Shown here in pieces: positions 53,557-62,586 of a stretch of DNA of 64,000 bases (position 1 is the first letter of the stretch; each line of letters begins with the position of its first letter). This DNA is from Prevotella sp. (GTDB lineage Bacteria > Bacteroidota > Bacteroidia > Bacteroidales > Bacteroidaceae). Below the pieces are notes generated by a model, which ran no database searches, was not told the DNA's origin, and saw only the letters and a list, made by a program, of their open reading frames with translations. The stretch is from contig JAFSRY010000025.1 in the NCBI GenBank assembly GCA_017445845.1, positions 1 to 64,000 on the forward strand, written 5' to 3'. The translations under genes were made by a program, and so were the position numbers.

Positions 53557-55413
53557 ATGAAAAAATGGTTTACAACAGCCGCTCTCACGCTGACGGCCAC
53601 CGCCGCCCTTGCACAGGGAGCACAGACACTCGAGACCATCGTCTCGCAAACACAATGGGGAACCCAATGGGGAAACATGGTGCCCATTGACATGATGAAC
53701 AACGGACAGATGCAGGTGCTCACCGGTGCCGCACACGTATGGGGCAACGAAGCCCCCTTCGCCACCGTCCTGATGAAGGATGGTGACAACTGGGTGGAGA
53801 TCGCACCTTTCAGCACGGCCAACGACCGCCCAAGCTATTCCGTCTGCGACATGAATGGCGACGGCATCATGGACGTTGTCGTCTCTGAATCCCTCAACAC
53901 TGCTGGGACCCAGGGTATCTTCCTCGGACGCGGCGACTGCACCTTCGAACGTGCCGAGATAACCATCGTCGACGCAGAAGAGGGACTGCCTGCAAACTTC
54001 GAAAACCCCTTCAGCAACTTCGCATTCATACAGAACTCCTTCGTGGCCGACTTCAACAACGATGCCCTGCCTGACATCGTAGGCATCGGAAACAACGAAA
54101 ACTACGTCGTGCTGCTCAACCAGGGAGACCTGAAATTCAAGCCCGTCTACTTCGATGCCGGAACAGAGTACGGAGGTAACGGACACCAGATGTGGCAGAC
54201 CTGCGTAGCCGTGGCCGACCTGAACAACGACACCTATCCCGACATCGTGGCGTCCTTCTGGAAAATTAACGTAGGAGGCGGACAAGGCCACGACCGCGAA
54301 TGCTTTACCGAAGTCTACCTGAACGACGGAACAGGCACACACTTCACCCGCACCTATCTTGCTGACACCACCGTCAGCTCGTGCAACGGAGGCGTTGCCC
54401 TGGGCGACCTCAACAACGACGGATTCATCGACATGGTCATCAACGGCAACGGCGGCCTCTATGCCGGAACACCCTATGCCATCGAGGAAACCGGCAACGA
54501 CTATACCGCCGTCTGGGACCAGGCACACGTATGCCTCAACGACGGCACTGGCCACTTCAAGCTGGCATCGAAGGAAGACTTTGACCGTCCCCGCGTCCGC
54601 CCCTATAACAGCGGACAGAACATCATCAGCCTCTTCGACTGGGACGGCGACGGACAGCTCGATATCGTATTCAACGGACATACGCCCGAAGACGGTACCA
54701 ACGTATGGGATGCAGGCTACTGCACCGGTTATGTATACCTGAACAACCAAGACGGTAAGCCCGGCAAGTTCGCCCGTAAATACTACTATGCAGGAGGTTC
54801 CGAAGGCTCATGCTGCCTGATGGACTGGGACGGCGACGGAAAGAAAGACATCCTCGCCACCGGCTATCTGCGCTGCGATAAGTTCGGCGACATCATCAGC
54901 CGCAGCTTCTCCGTCTCGAAAAACAACGAGGCAAGCACCCCCGCACCCGCTGCCCCCGGCAACCCCAAGGCAACCGTAGAAGCCAATAAGGTGACGCTCA
55001 GCTGGGAGGCTTCCTACGGCGCACCCGCCAGCACCACCTACGAGCTATACATCAAGAACGCTGAAGGCACACTGCTCGGCAACTGCCGCGCCTATATCGA
55101 AGGCGAGAACGAGGGACTGCGCAAGACTGAAGCCTTCGGCAACCTCGGCACCAACAAGACCATCACCTACACACTGCCCGACGGCAGCTACGAGTGGGGT
55201 GTGCAGGCCGTCGACGGACGCCGCACAGGCTCAAAGTTCGCAAAAGGCAACTTTACCATTGTCGCAAACGGCATTCAGGAACGTCAGATGGCAGAGACCG
55301 CACAGAGCGTCGCAAGATACAATGTTGCAGGTCAGCAGGTTTCAGCCCGCATGAAAGGCGTGCAAATAGAAAAACTTGCCGATGGAACGATTAGAAAAGT
55401 TGTTAATAAATAA
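53557..55413 (+). CDS. Secreted FG-GAP/VCBS propeller protein of the PUL
   Basis: The 618-residue protein has a signal peptide (1-20, AALAQG) and at least six FG-GAP/VCBS calcium loops (DMNGDGIMDVVV, DFNNDALPDIVG, DLNNDTYPDIVA, DLNNDGFIDMVI, DWDGDGQLDIVF, DWDGDGKKDILA), predicting a beta-propeller. A fibronectin III-like module (KVTLSWEASYGAPASTTYELYI) and a tail ARYNVAGQQV...RKVVNK end the protein. Compared with the homologue at 10296-12725 it lacks the N-terminal jelly-roll, but the C-terminal region is nearly the same (YELYI.....GTLLGNCRAY). It may bind glycan or scaffold enzymes at the surface; no active site is visible. A strong terminator follows. Confidence 0.8.
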   Translation: MKKWFTTAALTLTATAALAQGAQTLETIVSQTQWGTQWGNMVPIDMMNNGQMQVLTGAAHVWGNEAPFATVLMKDGDNWVEIAPFSTANDRPSYSVCDMNGDGIMDVVVSESLNTAGTQGIFLGRGDCTFERAEITIVDAEEGLPANFENPFSNFAFIQNSFVADFNNDALPDIVGIGNNENYVVLLNQGDLKFKPVYFDAGTEYGGNGHQMWQTCVAVADLNNDTYPDIVASFWKINVGGGQGHDRECFTEVYLNDGTGTHFTRTYLADTTVSSCNGGVALGDLNNDGFIDMVINGNGGLYAGTPYAIEETGNDYTAVWDQAHVCLNDGTGHFKLASKEDFDRPRVRPYNSGQNIISLFDWDGDGQLDIVFNGHTPEDGTNVWDAGYCTGYVYLNNQDGKPGKFARKYYYAGGSEGSCCLMDWDGDGKKDILATGYLRCDKFGDIISRSFSVSKNNEASTPAPAAPGNPKATVEANKVTLSWEASYGAPASTTYELYIKNAEGTLLGNCRAYIEGENEGLRKTEAFGNLGTNKTITYTLPDGSYEWGVQAVDGRRTGSKFAKGNFTIVANGIQERQMAETAQSVARYNVAGQQVSARMKGVQIEKLADGTIRKVVNK

Positions 55414-55434
55414 GATTTAAGTTCTCTTTCTTCA

Positions 55435-55475
55435 GGTTGTTTGGGCGGAGACCCGCCCAAACAACCGTATTTTCG
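55435..55475 (+). terminator. Terminator after the FG-GAP gene
   Basis: GGTTGTTTGGGCGG (55435-55448) and CCGCCCAAACAACC (55453-55466) are perfect 14-bp inverted copies with a four-base loop, followed by GTATTTTCG. It probably separates the binding/import half of the PUL from the enzyme half, leaving unequal expression. Confidence 0.75.
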
Positions 55476-55496
55476 TTCAAGTTGACAAGTAGACGA

Positions 55497-55520
55497 GTTA
55501 TTAGTTAACGAGTTAATAAC
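55497..55520. repeat. Short inverted repeat before the GH127 gene
   Basis: GTTATTA (55497-55503) and TAATAAC (55514-55520) are inverted copies in a stretch of GAGTTA/TTAAC words that resembles other gaps in this window. Confidence 0.4.
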
Positions 55521-55546
55521 TAAAAAAAAACTATAGAACTAAAAAG

Positions 55547-57943
55547 ATGAAAAACCACATCATTGCAATTGCCATCCTGTTGCAGTTGGCCGTCGGAATG
55601 GCAGGTCAGAACGAGCCGAGTAAGGCTCAGGAGAATGTGAGAACGCTCTTTCCGCTGGATGAGATTCGCGTGACGGATGCCCAGTTTCTGCATATTCAAG
55701 AACTGAACCATCAGTATCTGCTCACGTTGGAGCCCGACCGCCTGCTGTCGAATTTCCGCAGGGAGGCTGGACTGACACCGAAGGCCCGGCCTTATCCTGG
55801 ATGGGAAGATGGCCGGGGCGGTCTGCTGGGCCATATGATGGGGTTCTATCTGTCGTCCATGTCGATGATGTATCAGACAACGAAAGACGAGGCCATTGCC
55901 GACCGACTCCGCTATGCTGTGGCAGGTCTGGCAGAGTGCCAGAAGACCCACGGTGACGGTTTCCTGTCGGCCACATTGATGGGGCGACACCTGTTTGAGC
56001 GCGTTTCGACCCACGACTTCACGACGGACGCTGCCCACATCAACGGCGTGTGGGAGCCAACGTACGTCATCAACAAACTGATGCTCGGTCTCTACGACGC
56101 ATATGCATGGGCTCACATCAATCAGGCCAAGGATGTGCTCATCGGAGTAGCCGACTGGTTCGGACAGTCGGTAATGGACCATCTCGACCACGAGGAGATG
56201 CAGAAACTGCTATTCTGCGAGCACGGCAGCCTGAACGAGTCGTATGTAGACGTATACAGGCTGACGGGCGACCACCGCTACCTGGCCTGGGCGCAACGGC
56301 TGAACGACGAAAAGATGCTCCTGCCTCTACAGGAAAACCGCGACATCCTCAACGGTTGGCATGCCAACACGCAGATTCCAAAATTTACGGGCTTCAACAG
56401 CATCTACCGCTATACAGGCGATGAAAACCTCTACAATGCAGCCCGCAACTTCTGGAATATCGTAACAGGCAAGCATACTTGGGTGAACGGTGGCAATAGC
56501 ACCGGCGAACACTTCTTTGCCGAGGACCAGTTCAAGACGCGTGTCACCAACGACGTAGGACCGGAGTCTTGTAACTCGGTGAACATGATGAGGCTGACGG
56601 AAAGTCTCTACGAAACGGATGGAAGGATGGACCGCATCGACTACTACGAGCGGGTGCTCTACTCGCACATCATTGCTAACTACGACCCTGTGGAAGGCAT
56701 GTGCGTCTACTATACGCAGGTTCGCCCCGGCCACTACAAGCGTTATCCGACGAAGTACGAGTCGTTCTGGTGTTGTGTGGGTACGGGTATCGAGGCTCCC
56801 GGCAAGTTTGGTAAAATGATCTATGCCCACGACAGCGAGACGCTCTATGTGAACATGTATCTGGCTTCGGAGCTGAACTGGCAGGAGCGTGGTTTCAGAC
56901 TGACGATGGAGTCGGGTTTCCCCGATGAAGACCATGCCCGGATGGTGGTGAGCACGAAGGGCGTGCGGCAGGCTATCGCCCTGCGCGTGCCGAAATGGGT
57001 GACGCCCGGCTCGTTCACGGTGAAGGTGAACGGCCACCGGCAGCGGACAGCCGTCGTCGACGGTTACGTTCGTCTGAACCGCACGTGGAAGAACGGCGAT
57101 CGCATCGACGTAGACTTCAAGCCTGAGCTGCGTCTGGAGTCGGTGCGCGGCACCGACCGCTACGAGGCCTTCGTCTACGGCCCCGTTGTCCTGGGTGCCA
57201 GTCTGCCCAACGTCAACCTGACCGACGAAGACGGTCCTGACTGGCGTATGCCCCACGGCCAACAGGCCCACGAGCGCATTCCCATGAGCGAGGCTCCCAT
57301 CCTCTACGGCAGCACGGAAGACATTCTCCGCCACACCAAGCGTGAGAAAGGGTCAGAGCTGAAGTTTGTCTATCAGGCCGATGGCGAGCAGCCGGTGACG
57401 CTGATTCCCTATAACCGCATCCACTTCACACGCTATGCCATGTACTTCCTCCATGCCAACGACAAGGCCGACTACTATCAGACGATGGCCGACGGCAGCA
57501 AGTATGAGGACCACGATGCCGAGCTGAACGGCGCGGCAACGGACTATGTCATCATCGGCGACGGAGCGTCAGAGCAGGCTCACGCCATGCAGGAGGTAGA
57601 CAGCTATTGCATGAGGGTGACACTCAACAAGATGTTCCGTCAGGCCCGTGGCGGCGGCTACTTCATGTATGAACTGAAGGGAGAACCCGGCAAGGCGTGC
57701 ACGCTCTATCTGGGTCACCGTGTGATGGACAACGAGGGTTATGCCTTCGACGTGAAAGCCAACGGCCGCATCGTGAAGTCTTACGACAGTGCGGGCAGCA
57801 CACCCGTCACCAGCTACAAGGCCGACCGCATTGCCATCCCTGCCGAACTGATGACCGACGGCCGTGTGACCATCAAGGTGGAAGCCCGCTGTATGCAGCA
57901 GTCGACAGAGATATTCGACCTTAAACTGTTGAAAGATTTTTAG
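55547..57943 (+). CDS. GH127 glycosidase (beta-L-arabinofuranosidase family)
   Basis: The 798-residue secreted protein has a signal peptide (1-20) and a GH127 (alpha/alpha)6 barrel. The cysteine-zinc site of the family is complete: Glu340 and Cys342 in GPESCNS and Cys409-Cys410 in ESFWCCVGTG, corresponding to the Glu, Cys and Cys-Cys of the characterised arabinofuranosidase HypBA1, where one Cys is the nucleophile. Beta-sandwich domains follow in the last 330 residues. Known GH127 members release L-arabinofuranose, but the family is broad. In this locus a furanoside such as ribofuranoside is also conceivable, which is inference. A small AT-rich inverted repeat (55497-55520) precedes it. Confidence 0.9.
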   Translation: MKNHIIAIAILLQLAVGMAGQNEPSKAQENVRTLFPLDEIRVTDAQFLHIQELNHQYLLTLEPDRLLSNFRREAGLTPKARPYPGWEDGRGGLLGHMMGFYLSSMSMMYQTTKDEAIADRLRYAVAGLAECQKTHGDGFLSATLMGRHLFERVSTHDFTTDAAHINGVWEPTYVINKLMLGLYDAYAWAHINQAKDVLIGVADWFGQSVMDHLDHEEMQKLLFCEHGSLNESYVDVYRLTGDHRYLAWAQRLNDEKMLLPLQENRDILNGWHANTQIPKFTGFNSIYRYTGDENLYNAARNFWNIVTGKHTWVNGGNSTGEHFFAEDQFKTRVTNDVGPESCNSVNMMRLTESLYETDGRMDRIDYYERVLYSHIIANYDPVEGMCVYYTQVRPGHYKRYPTKYESFWCCVGTGIEAPGKFGKMIYAHDSETLYVNMYLASELNWQERGFRLTMESGFPDEDHARMVVSTKGVRQAIALRVPKWVTPGSFTVKVNGHRQRTAVVDGYVRLNRTWKNGDRIDVDFKPELRLESVRGTDRYEAFVYGPVVLGASLPNVNLTDEDGPDWRMPHGQQAHERIPMSEAPILYGSTEDILRHTKREKGSELKFVYQADGEQPVTLIPYNRIHFTRYAMYFLHANDKADYYQTMADGSKYEDHDAELNGAATDYVIIGDGASEQAHAMQEVDSYCMRVTLNKMFRQARGGGYFMYELKGEPGKACTLYLGHRVMDNEGYAFDVKANGRIVKSYDSAGSTPVTSYKADRIAIPAELMTDGRVTIKVEARCMQQSTEIFDLKLLKDF

Positions 57944-57987
57944 GGTGTGTTCTATTTCAATACGTCATGTATAAGAAATAATTTAGA

Positions 57988-60972
57988 ATGCTAATCACTG
58001 TCTCGTCTGTTAGTTTGTCTAAAAAAATACAGCCGGCAAGGTTGCTTCTCGCCATTGTGCAGTTCTTCCTCTTGCCTGGCCATGTGTCTGTGGCTACAGC
58101 ACAGACGCTATGCATCAACGAGGTGATGTCGGCCAATATCGACGAAGTGCTGTCGCCGGCTGTCAATTTCGACGGGTGGATTGAGGTCTTCAACAAGGGC
58201 AGTGTGCCTTTGAACCTTACGGGGCTATGGTTGAGCGACGATGCTGCCCATCCTAAGAAATGGCGCATCGGCAGTGGTTTCTCCGCAGTTGCAGCCCAGG
58301 GCTTTGCCACCATCTTCTTCGACCACAATGACATCGACGGCCGTCAGGCTCCTTTCAAACTCGATGTCGACGGCGGCACCCTGTTGCTGAGCAATCAGGT
58401 AGGCGGCCTGATAGACCGTGTTGACTACCCTGCGGCCGTACCCCACATGGTCTACGCCCGTCGCTCCGACGGTGGCGACCAGTGGGGGATGACGGCCACG
58501 CCGACACCAGGTGGCTCAAACCGTCGGGCTGTCTTCGCCTCGGCGCAGGCGGAGGCTCCGCAGGTGAGCCTGGACGACCAGCTATTCACGGGGTCACTGA
58601 CCGTAAGGGTGACGGTGCCCAAAGGAGCCACGCTTCGCTATACCACCGACGGCTCGCTTCCCACCCTTACCAATGGTGCGACGAGCACCGACGGCGTCTT
58701 TACGTTCGTTCCCACCCGGTGTTTCCGCTTCCGCTGTTTCAAGGAAGGCCTCCTGCCCAGCGAGGTGGTGACGCGCAGCTATATACAGGCCAACAAGGAT
58801 TATACTACGGGGCGCGTCCTCTCCGTCGTCACCGACCCACGCTACCTTTACGACGACCAGATAGGCATCATGGTGAAGGGCAGCAACGGTCGCACGGGCA
58901 ACGGACAGGCTGAGCCCTGCAACTGGAATATGGACTGGCAACGTCCGGCCCACTTTTCGCTCCTCGACACATCGGGACACGAGGTTTTCAGTCAGGACGT
59001 GAACATCCAGATGTGCGGCGGATGGAGCCGTGCCTACGAGCCTCACTCCTTCAAGCTGAAGGGCAACAAGAAGTATGGACAGGGCAAGACGCTCGACTAT
59101 CCGTTCTTCACGGCAAAGCCCTACATCAGAAACCGTACGCTGCAAGTGCGCAACGGCGGCAACGACAACTACTGCCGGCTGAAGGATGCGGCCCTGCAGA
59201 CCATCATCCAGACCTCGGGGATTGATATCGACGTGCAGAGCTACGAGCCCGTGCATGTGTTCCTGAACGGGAGATACACCGGCACGCTGAACATGCGCGA
59301 GCCCAATAACAAGGACTTCGTCTTTGCCAACTACGGATGGGACGACGACGAGATAGACCAGTTTGAGATGTCGCCCGACTCGGGCTATGTGCAGAAGTGC
59401 GGTTCGAGGGAGTCGTTCCAGCGCCTCTACGACCTGACGAGCCAGGCTGCCGACGAACAGACATGGAACGAAATCGTCAGCCGTGTCGATATCGACGAAT
59501 ACATCAACTACATGGCCATGCAGCTCTATCTGGGTAACGACGACTGGCCCCGGAACAACCTGAAGGGCTTTGCCCGCAAGGATGGCGGACGCTACCGCTT
59601 CGTATGCTACGACCTCGACATGGCCTTCAACCGTTCTTCGAGCATGTTCACCCACTTCGCCCAGATGCAGACGTGGACCTTCGACTGGCTGTTCGACCGG
59701 CTGACACGGCTGACGAAAGAGATCGAGATGGTGACCATCTTTCTCAACCTGCTGCAGAACGATGAGTTCCGCCGGCGTTTTGCCACCGTCTTCTCGCTGA
59801 TGGGTGGCAGCGTGTTCGAAGCATCGCGCTGCGAGGCTGTCGTCGACTCTCTGGCGGCCCGTGTGCGGCCGATGATGGTGCAGGGAAACACACAGCCCGA
59901 CCCGACGGCCCAGACGCTGAAAGATAAGCTCAGAGACCGCATGCCTAAGATGATGAAGGCCCTGCACGACTTCCAGCCCATGCAGCTCGGCGAGACCATC
60001 CTCAGGACGCTGACGCTGCAAAGCCGGCAGAGGGGAGCCCGTCTCTATCTCAACGGCGAACTTATCCCGACAGGCTATTTCAACGGACAGGTGTTTGCTC
60101 CCGCAAAGGTCAGCGCAGAGGCACCGGCGGGCTATCGCTTCAAGCACTGGGAGGAGCTTCGCAGCGGCCATGTATACTCTTCGCAGCCTATGGTGCAGCT
60201 GCAGGCGTCCGACCTCAGCCTCGTGGCCGTCTTCACGCCCGATGAAGCCCTCGGCGGCGACTTCATGCCCGTCGTCATCAACGAGGTCAGCGCCGGCAAC
60301 GACGTTGCCGTGAGCGACTACTTCAAACGCAGCGACTGGATTGAGCTTTACAACCGCACGTCCCAGCCCGTTGACATAGCAGGCTGGCGGCTGTCGACCG
60401 ACGGCGGGCATGGGTACATAGCGCAGGGCGACGGGGTCGCCTCGACCATTATTCCGCCCTACGGCTTCTGCATCGTGTGGTGCGACCGTCGGGAGCCGCT
60501 GTCACAGCTGCACTGCGGCATCAAGCTTCCCGCCGCCGGCGGCAGTGTAGAACTGACAACGGCCGACGGCATGCGGAGCGACATCCTGCACTATACGGCC
60601 CACGACGGCAACGCCTCCGTAGGCCGCAGCCCCGACGGTGGCGATAGGACGTATGTCTTTTCGCTGCCCACCATCGGCAAGCCAAACCTCAGAAACAGCT
60701 ATGCACAGGCATGCGGAAACGTCCCTGCGGCTCTCGACCGAACCATCGGGGCACAGAAGGCAGAGCTGACGGTGCTGCCCGGACGGCTCATCGTCAGACA
60801 CAACGGCCACAGCCCCCTCACGGTTGCCCTATACGCCATTTCCGGCATCCGGCTCTGGACGGCAACCATCCCTGCCGACGAGCAATACGCCGAGTTCAGC
60901 ACGAACAGCTTCCCACCGGGATGTTATATTCTCCAAATGGGAGATGAGAAAACAAAAATCGTTACGAAGTAA
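57988..60972 (+). CDS. Secreted CotH-kinase protein with two lamin-tail domains
   Basis: The 994-residue protein has a long signal peptide (about 1-38, SVATAQ). A lamin-tail domain follows at about 42-155 (CINEVMSANIDEVLSP, DGWIEVFNKGSVPLNLTGLWLSDD), then a chitobiase-C-like Ig module (VRVTVPKGATLRYTTDGSLPT). The CotH-type kinase domain at about 290-610 has VHVFLNGRYTGTLNMREP, NDDWPRNNLKGF and the metal-site-like FVCYDLDMAFN. A second lamin-tail domain lies at about 757-880 (PVVINEVSAGND, RSDWIELYNRTSQPVDIAGW), followed by a C-terminal beta module. CotH of Bacillus phosphorylates coat proteins; Bacteroidota relatives have unknown targets. Only one start is reasonable. Confidence 0.82.
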   Translation: MLITVSSVSLSKKIQPARLLLAIVQFFLLPGHVSVATAQTLCINEVMSANIDEVLSPAVNFDGWIEVFNKGSVPLNLTGLWLSDDAAHPKKWRIGSGFSAVAAQGFATIFFDHNDIDGRQAPFKLDVDGGTLLLSNQVGGLIDRVDYPAAVPHMVYARRSDGGDQWGMTATPTPGGSNRRAVFASAQAEAPQVSLDDQLFTGSLTVRVTVPKGATLRYTTDGSLPTLTNGATSTDGVFTFVPTRCFRFRCFKEGLLPSEVVTRSYIQANKDYTTGRVLSVVTDPRYLYDDQIGIMVKGSNGRTGNGQAEPCNWNMDWQRPAHFSLLDTSGHEVFSQDVNIQMCGGWSRAYEPHSFKLKGNKKYGQGKTLDYPFFTAKPYIRNRTLQVRNGGNDNYCRLKDAALQTIIQTSGIDIDVQSYEPVHVFLNGRYTGTLNMREPNNKDFVFANYGWDDDEIDQFEMSPDSGYVQKCGSRESFQRLYDLTSQAADEQTWNEIVSRVDIDEYINYMAMQLYLGNDDWPRNNLKGFARKDGGRYRFVCYDLDMAFNRSSSMFTHFAQMQTWTFDWLFDRLTRLTKEIEMVTIFLNLLQNDEFRRRFATVFSLMGGSVFEASRCEAVVDSLAARVRPMMVQGNTQPDPTAQTLKDKLRDRMPKMMKALHDFQPMQLGETILRTLTLQSRQRGARLYLNGELIPTGYFNGQVFAPAKVSAEAPAGYRFKHWEELRSGHVYSSQPMVQLQASDLSLVAVFTPDEALGGDFMPVVINEVSAGNDVAVSDYFKRSDWIELYNRTSQPVDIAGWRLSTDGGHGYIAQGDGVASTIIPPYGFCIVWCDRREPLSQLHCGIKLPAAGGSVELTTADGMRSDILHYTAHDGNASVGRSPDGGDRTYVFSLPTIGKPNLRNSYAQACGNVPAALDRTIGAQKAELTVLPGRLIVRHNGHSPLTVALYAISGIRLWTATIPADEQYAEFSTNSFPPGCYILQMGDEKTKIVTK

Positions 60973-60990
60973 TCCATAAAACATATCATC

Positions 60991-62505
60991 ATGAAAAGAA
61001 ATCCATTCTTAGCAGTATGCATCATGCTCTTCGCCTTGTGTGCAGAGTCGCTTGCGGCCCGCGGGACGGCCGACGTCGTTATCAGCAAAGCTACGTTGAT
61101 GGACAAAATCAAGGGAGGGTGGGCCGCACAGACCATCGGTTGTACCTATGGCGGACCGACAGAGTTCCGCTATCAGGGACGCACCATCGCCGACTCCATC
61201 CCCATCAGCTACGAGCCGGGCTATGTCAGGCAGAACTACGACAACCATCCTGCCCTCTACGACGACATCTACATGGACCTGACGTTTGTCGACGTGTTTC
61301 AGCGGCTCGGCACCGAGGCTCCCGTAGACTCGCTGGCCAAGGCCTATGCCGATGCACCCTATCCGCTGTGGCACGCCAACCAGTGCGGCCGCTACAACCT
61401 GCACCGCGGCATCGCTGCTCCGCAGAGCGGCCACTGGCGCAACAATCCTCATGCCGACTGCATAGACTTCCAGATTGAGGCCGACTTCGCCGGACTGATG
61501 TCGCCGGGCATGCCGCGCTCAGCCACACGCTATGCCGACCGCGTCGGACACATCATGAACTATGGCGACGGATGGTACGGCGGCGTTTACGTGGCCAACA
61601 TGTATTCACTGGCCTTCATCTCGTCGGACATCAGCTACATCGTCCGTGAGGCCTTGAAGAGCATACCGGCGAAGAGCCAGTTCCGTCAGTGCGTCAGCGA
61701 TGCCATTGCCTGGCACGACCTCTACCCCGACGACTGGCGCAAGGCCTGGCGACTGCTCGAAGATAAATATGCCGACGAGCGAGGCTGCCCCGAAGGAGTG
61801 AAGAAACCGCTCAACATCGACGCCAAGATCAATGCCGCATACGTGGTGCTCGGACTGCTCTACGGGCAGGGCGACTTCGGGCGGACGCTGGAGGTCTCAA
61901 CCCGCTGCGGACAGGACAGCGACTGCAATCCGGCCACGGCAGCCGGCATCCTCGGTACGATGATGGGCTACAGTCAGATACCCGAACAGTGGCTGGCTAA
62001 CATCCGTGAGGTGGAAGATCGCCCGTTCTGCTATACCGACATCTCGCTCAACAAAGCCTACCGGATGAGCTTCGAACAGGCGTTGCAGGTCGTCTGCCGT
62101 GACGGCGGACGCATTGACGGCGACCGCATCGTCATCAAGACGCAGAAACCCAAGCAGGTGCGCTACGAAGAGTCGTTCAGAGGATTGCGCGTGGCAGAGG
62201 TCCGACCGATGAATCTGGCTGAAGCCGGACAGGTGGGCACGCTGACGTTCACGGGAAGCGGCATCGTCATGAGCGGCTACGTAGAGTCGAAAGACGACAA
62301 CTACGTTGCCAGGCTCGCCGTCAGCATCGACGGCCAGCCAGCCGAGGAGTGGCTGCTGCCGGTCCGATACCACGACCGCAACTACGAACTGTTCTGGAAC
62401 TACGGCCTGAAGCAGAAGACCCATTCCGTCAGCCTGGAGTGGCTCAACCCACAGGACGGCACCCGCATCCTCTGCCGAGATCTCATCTCGTATGAAAAGG
62501 AATAA
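60991..62505 (+). CDS. Secreted ADP-ribosylglycohydrolase-family protein
   Basis: The 504-residue protein has a signal peptide (1-22, ESLAARG) followed by an ARH-fold domain. Two binuclear magnesium motifs are recognisable: Asp91-Asp92 with Asp96 in LYDDIYMDLTF, and Asp309/Asp311 with Asn313 in GQDSDCNPATAAGILG. The last 130 residues form a beta module (GTLTFTGSGIVMSGYVESKDD). ARH enzymes hydrolyse bonds to the anomeric carbon of ADP-ribose, but exported Bacteroidota members may act on other ribosides. It starts 19 bases after the CotH gene and precedes ribokinase, which argues for release of ribose for phosphorylation. Confidence 0.85.
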   Translation: MKRNPFLAVCIMLFALCAESLAARGTADVVISKATLMDKIKGGWAAQTIGCTYGGPTEFRYQGRTIADSIPISYEPGYVRQNYDNHPALYDDIYMDLTFVDVFQRLGTEAPVDSLAKAYADAPYPLWHANQCGRYNLHRGIAAPQSGHWRNNPHADCIDFQIEADFAGLMSPGMPRSATRYADRVGHIMNYGDGWYGGVYVANMYSLAFISSDISYIVREALKSIPAKSQFRQCVSDAIAWHDLYPDDWRKAWRLLEDKYADERGCPEGVKKPLNIDAKINAAYVVLGLLYGQGDFGRTLEVSTRCGQDSDCNPATAAGILGTMMGYSQIPEQWLANIREVEDRPFCYTDISLNKAYRMSFEQALQVVCRDGGRIDGDRIVIKTQKPKQVRYEESFRGLRVAEVRPMNLAEAGQVGTLTFTGSGIVMSGYVESKDDNYVARLAVSIDGQPAEEWLLPVRYHDRNYELFWNYGLKQKTHSVSLEWLNPQDGTRILCRDLISYEKE

Positions 62506-62521
62506 AGTTGACGAGTCAACT
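62506..62521. repeat. 16-bp palindrome after the ARH gene
   Basis: AGTTGACGAGTCAACT is a perfect palindrome with seven-base arms and a two-base centre, starting one base after the stop codon. The GTTGAC word recurs as AAGTTGAC twice at 63506-63521 after the ribokinase gene. It may act as an RNA hairpin or protein site; the repeat nature suggests the former. Confidence 0.5.
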
Positions 62522-62586
62522 AAAAAGCTAAGCTTTCATGAGAACTAATAGAAGTCAGTGACTTTCGAAATATACACGTAAGGAAA

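Noticed and set aside
53542-54750. Minus-strand ORF of 402 codons opposite the FG-GAP gene
   Set aside because: Shadow of repeated Asp/Asn-Gly codons in the propeller; no start context or motif.
58594-60411. Minus-strand ORF of 605 codons opposite the CotH gene
   Set aside because: The sense strand codes recognised lamin-tail and CotH motifs throughout; the antisense frame is open because of codon bias and shows no domain.
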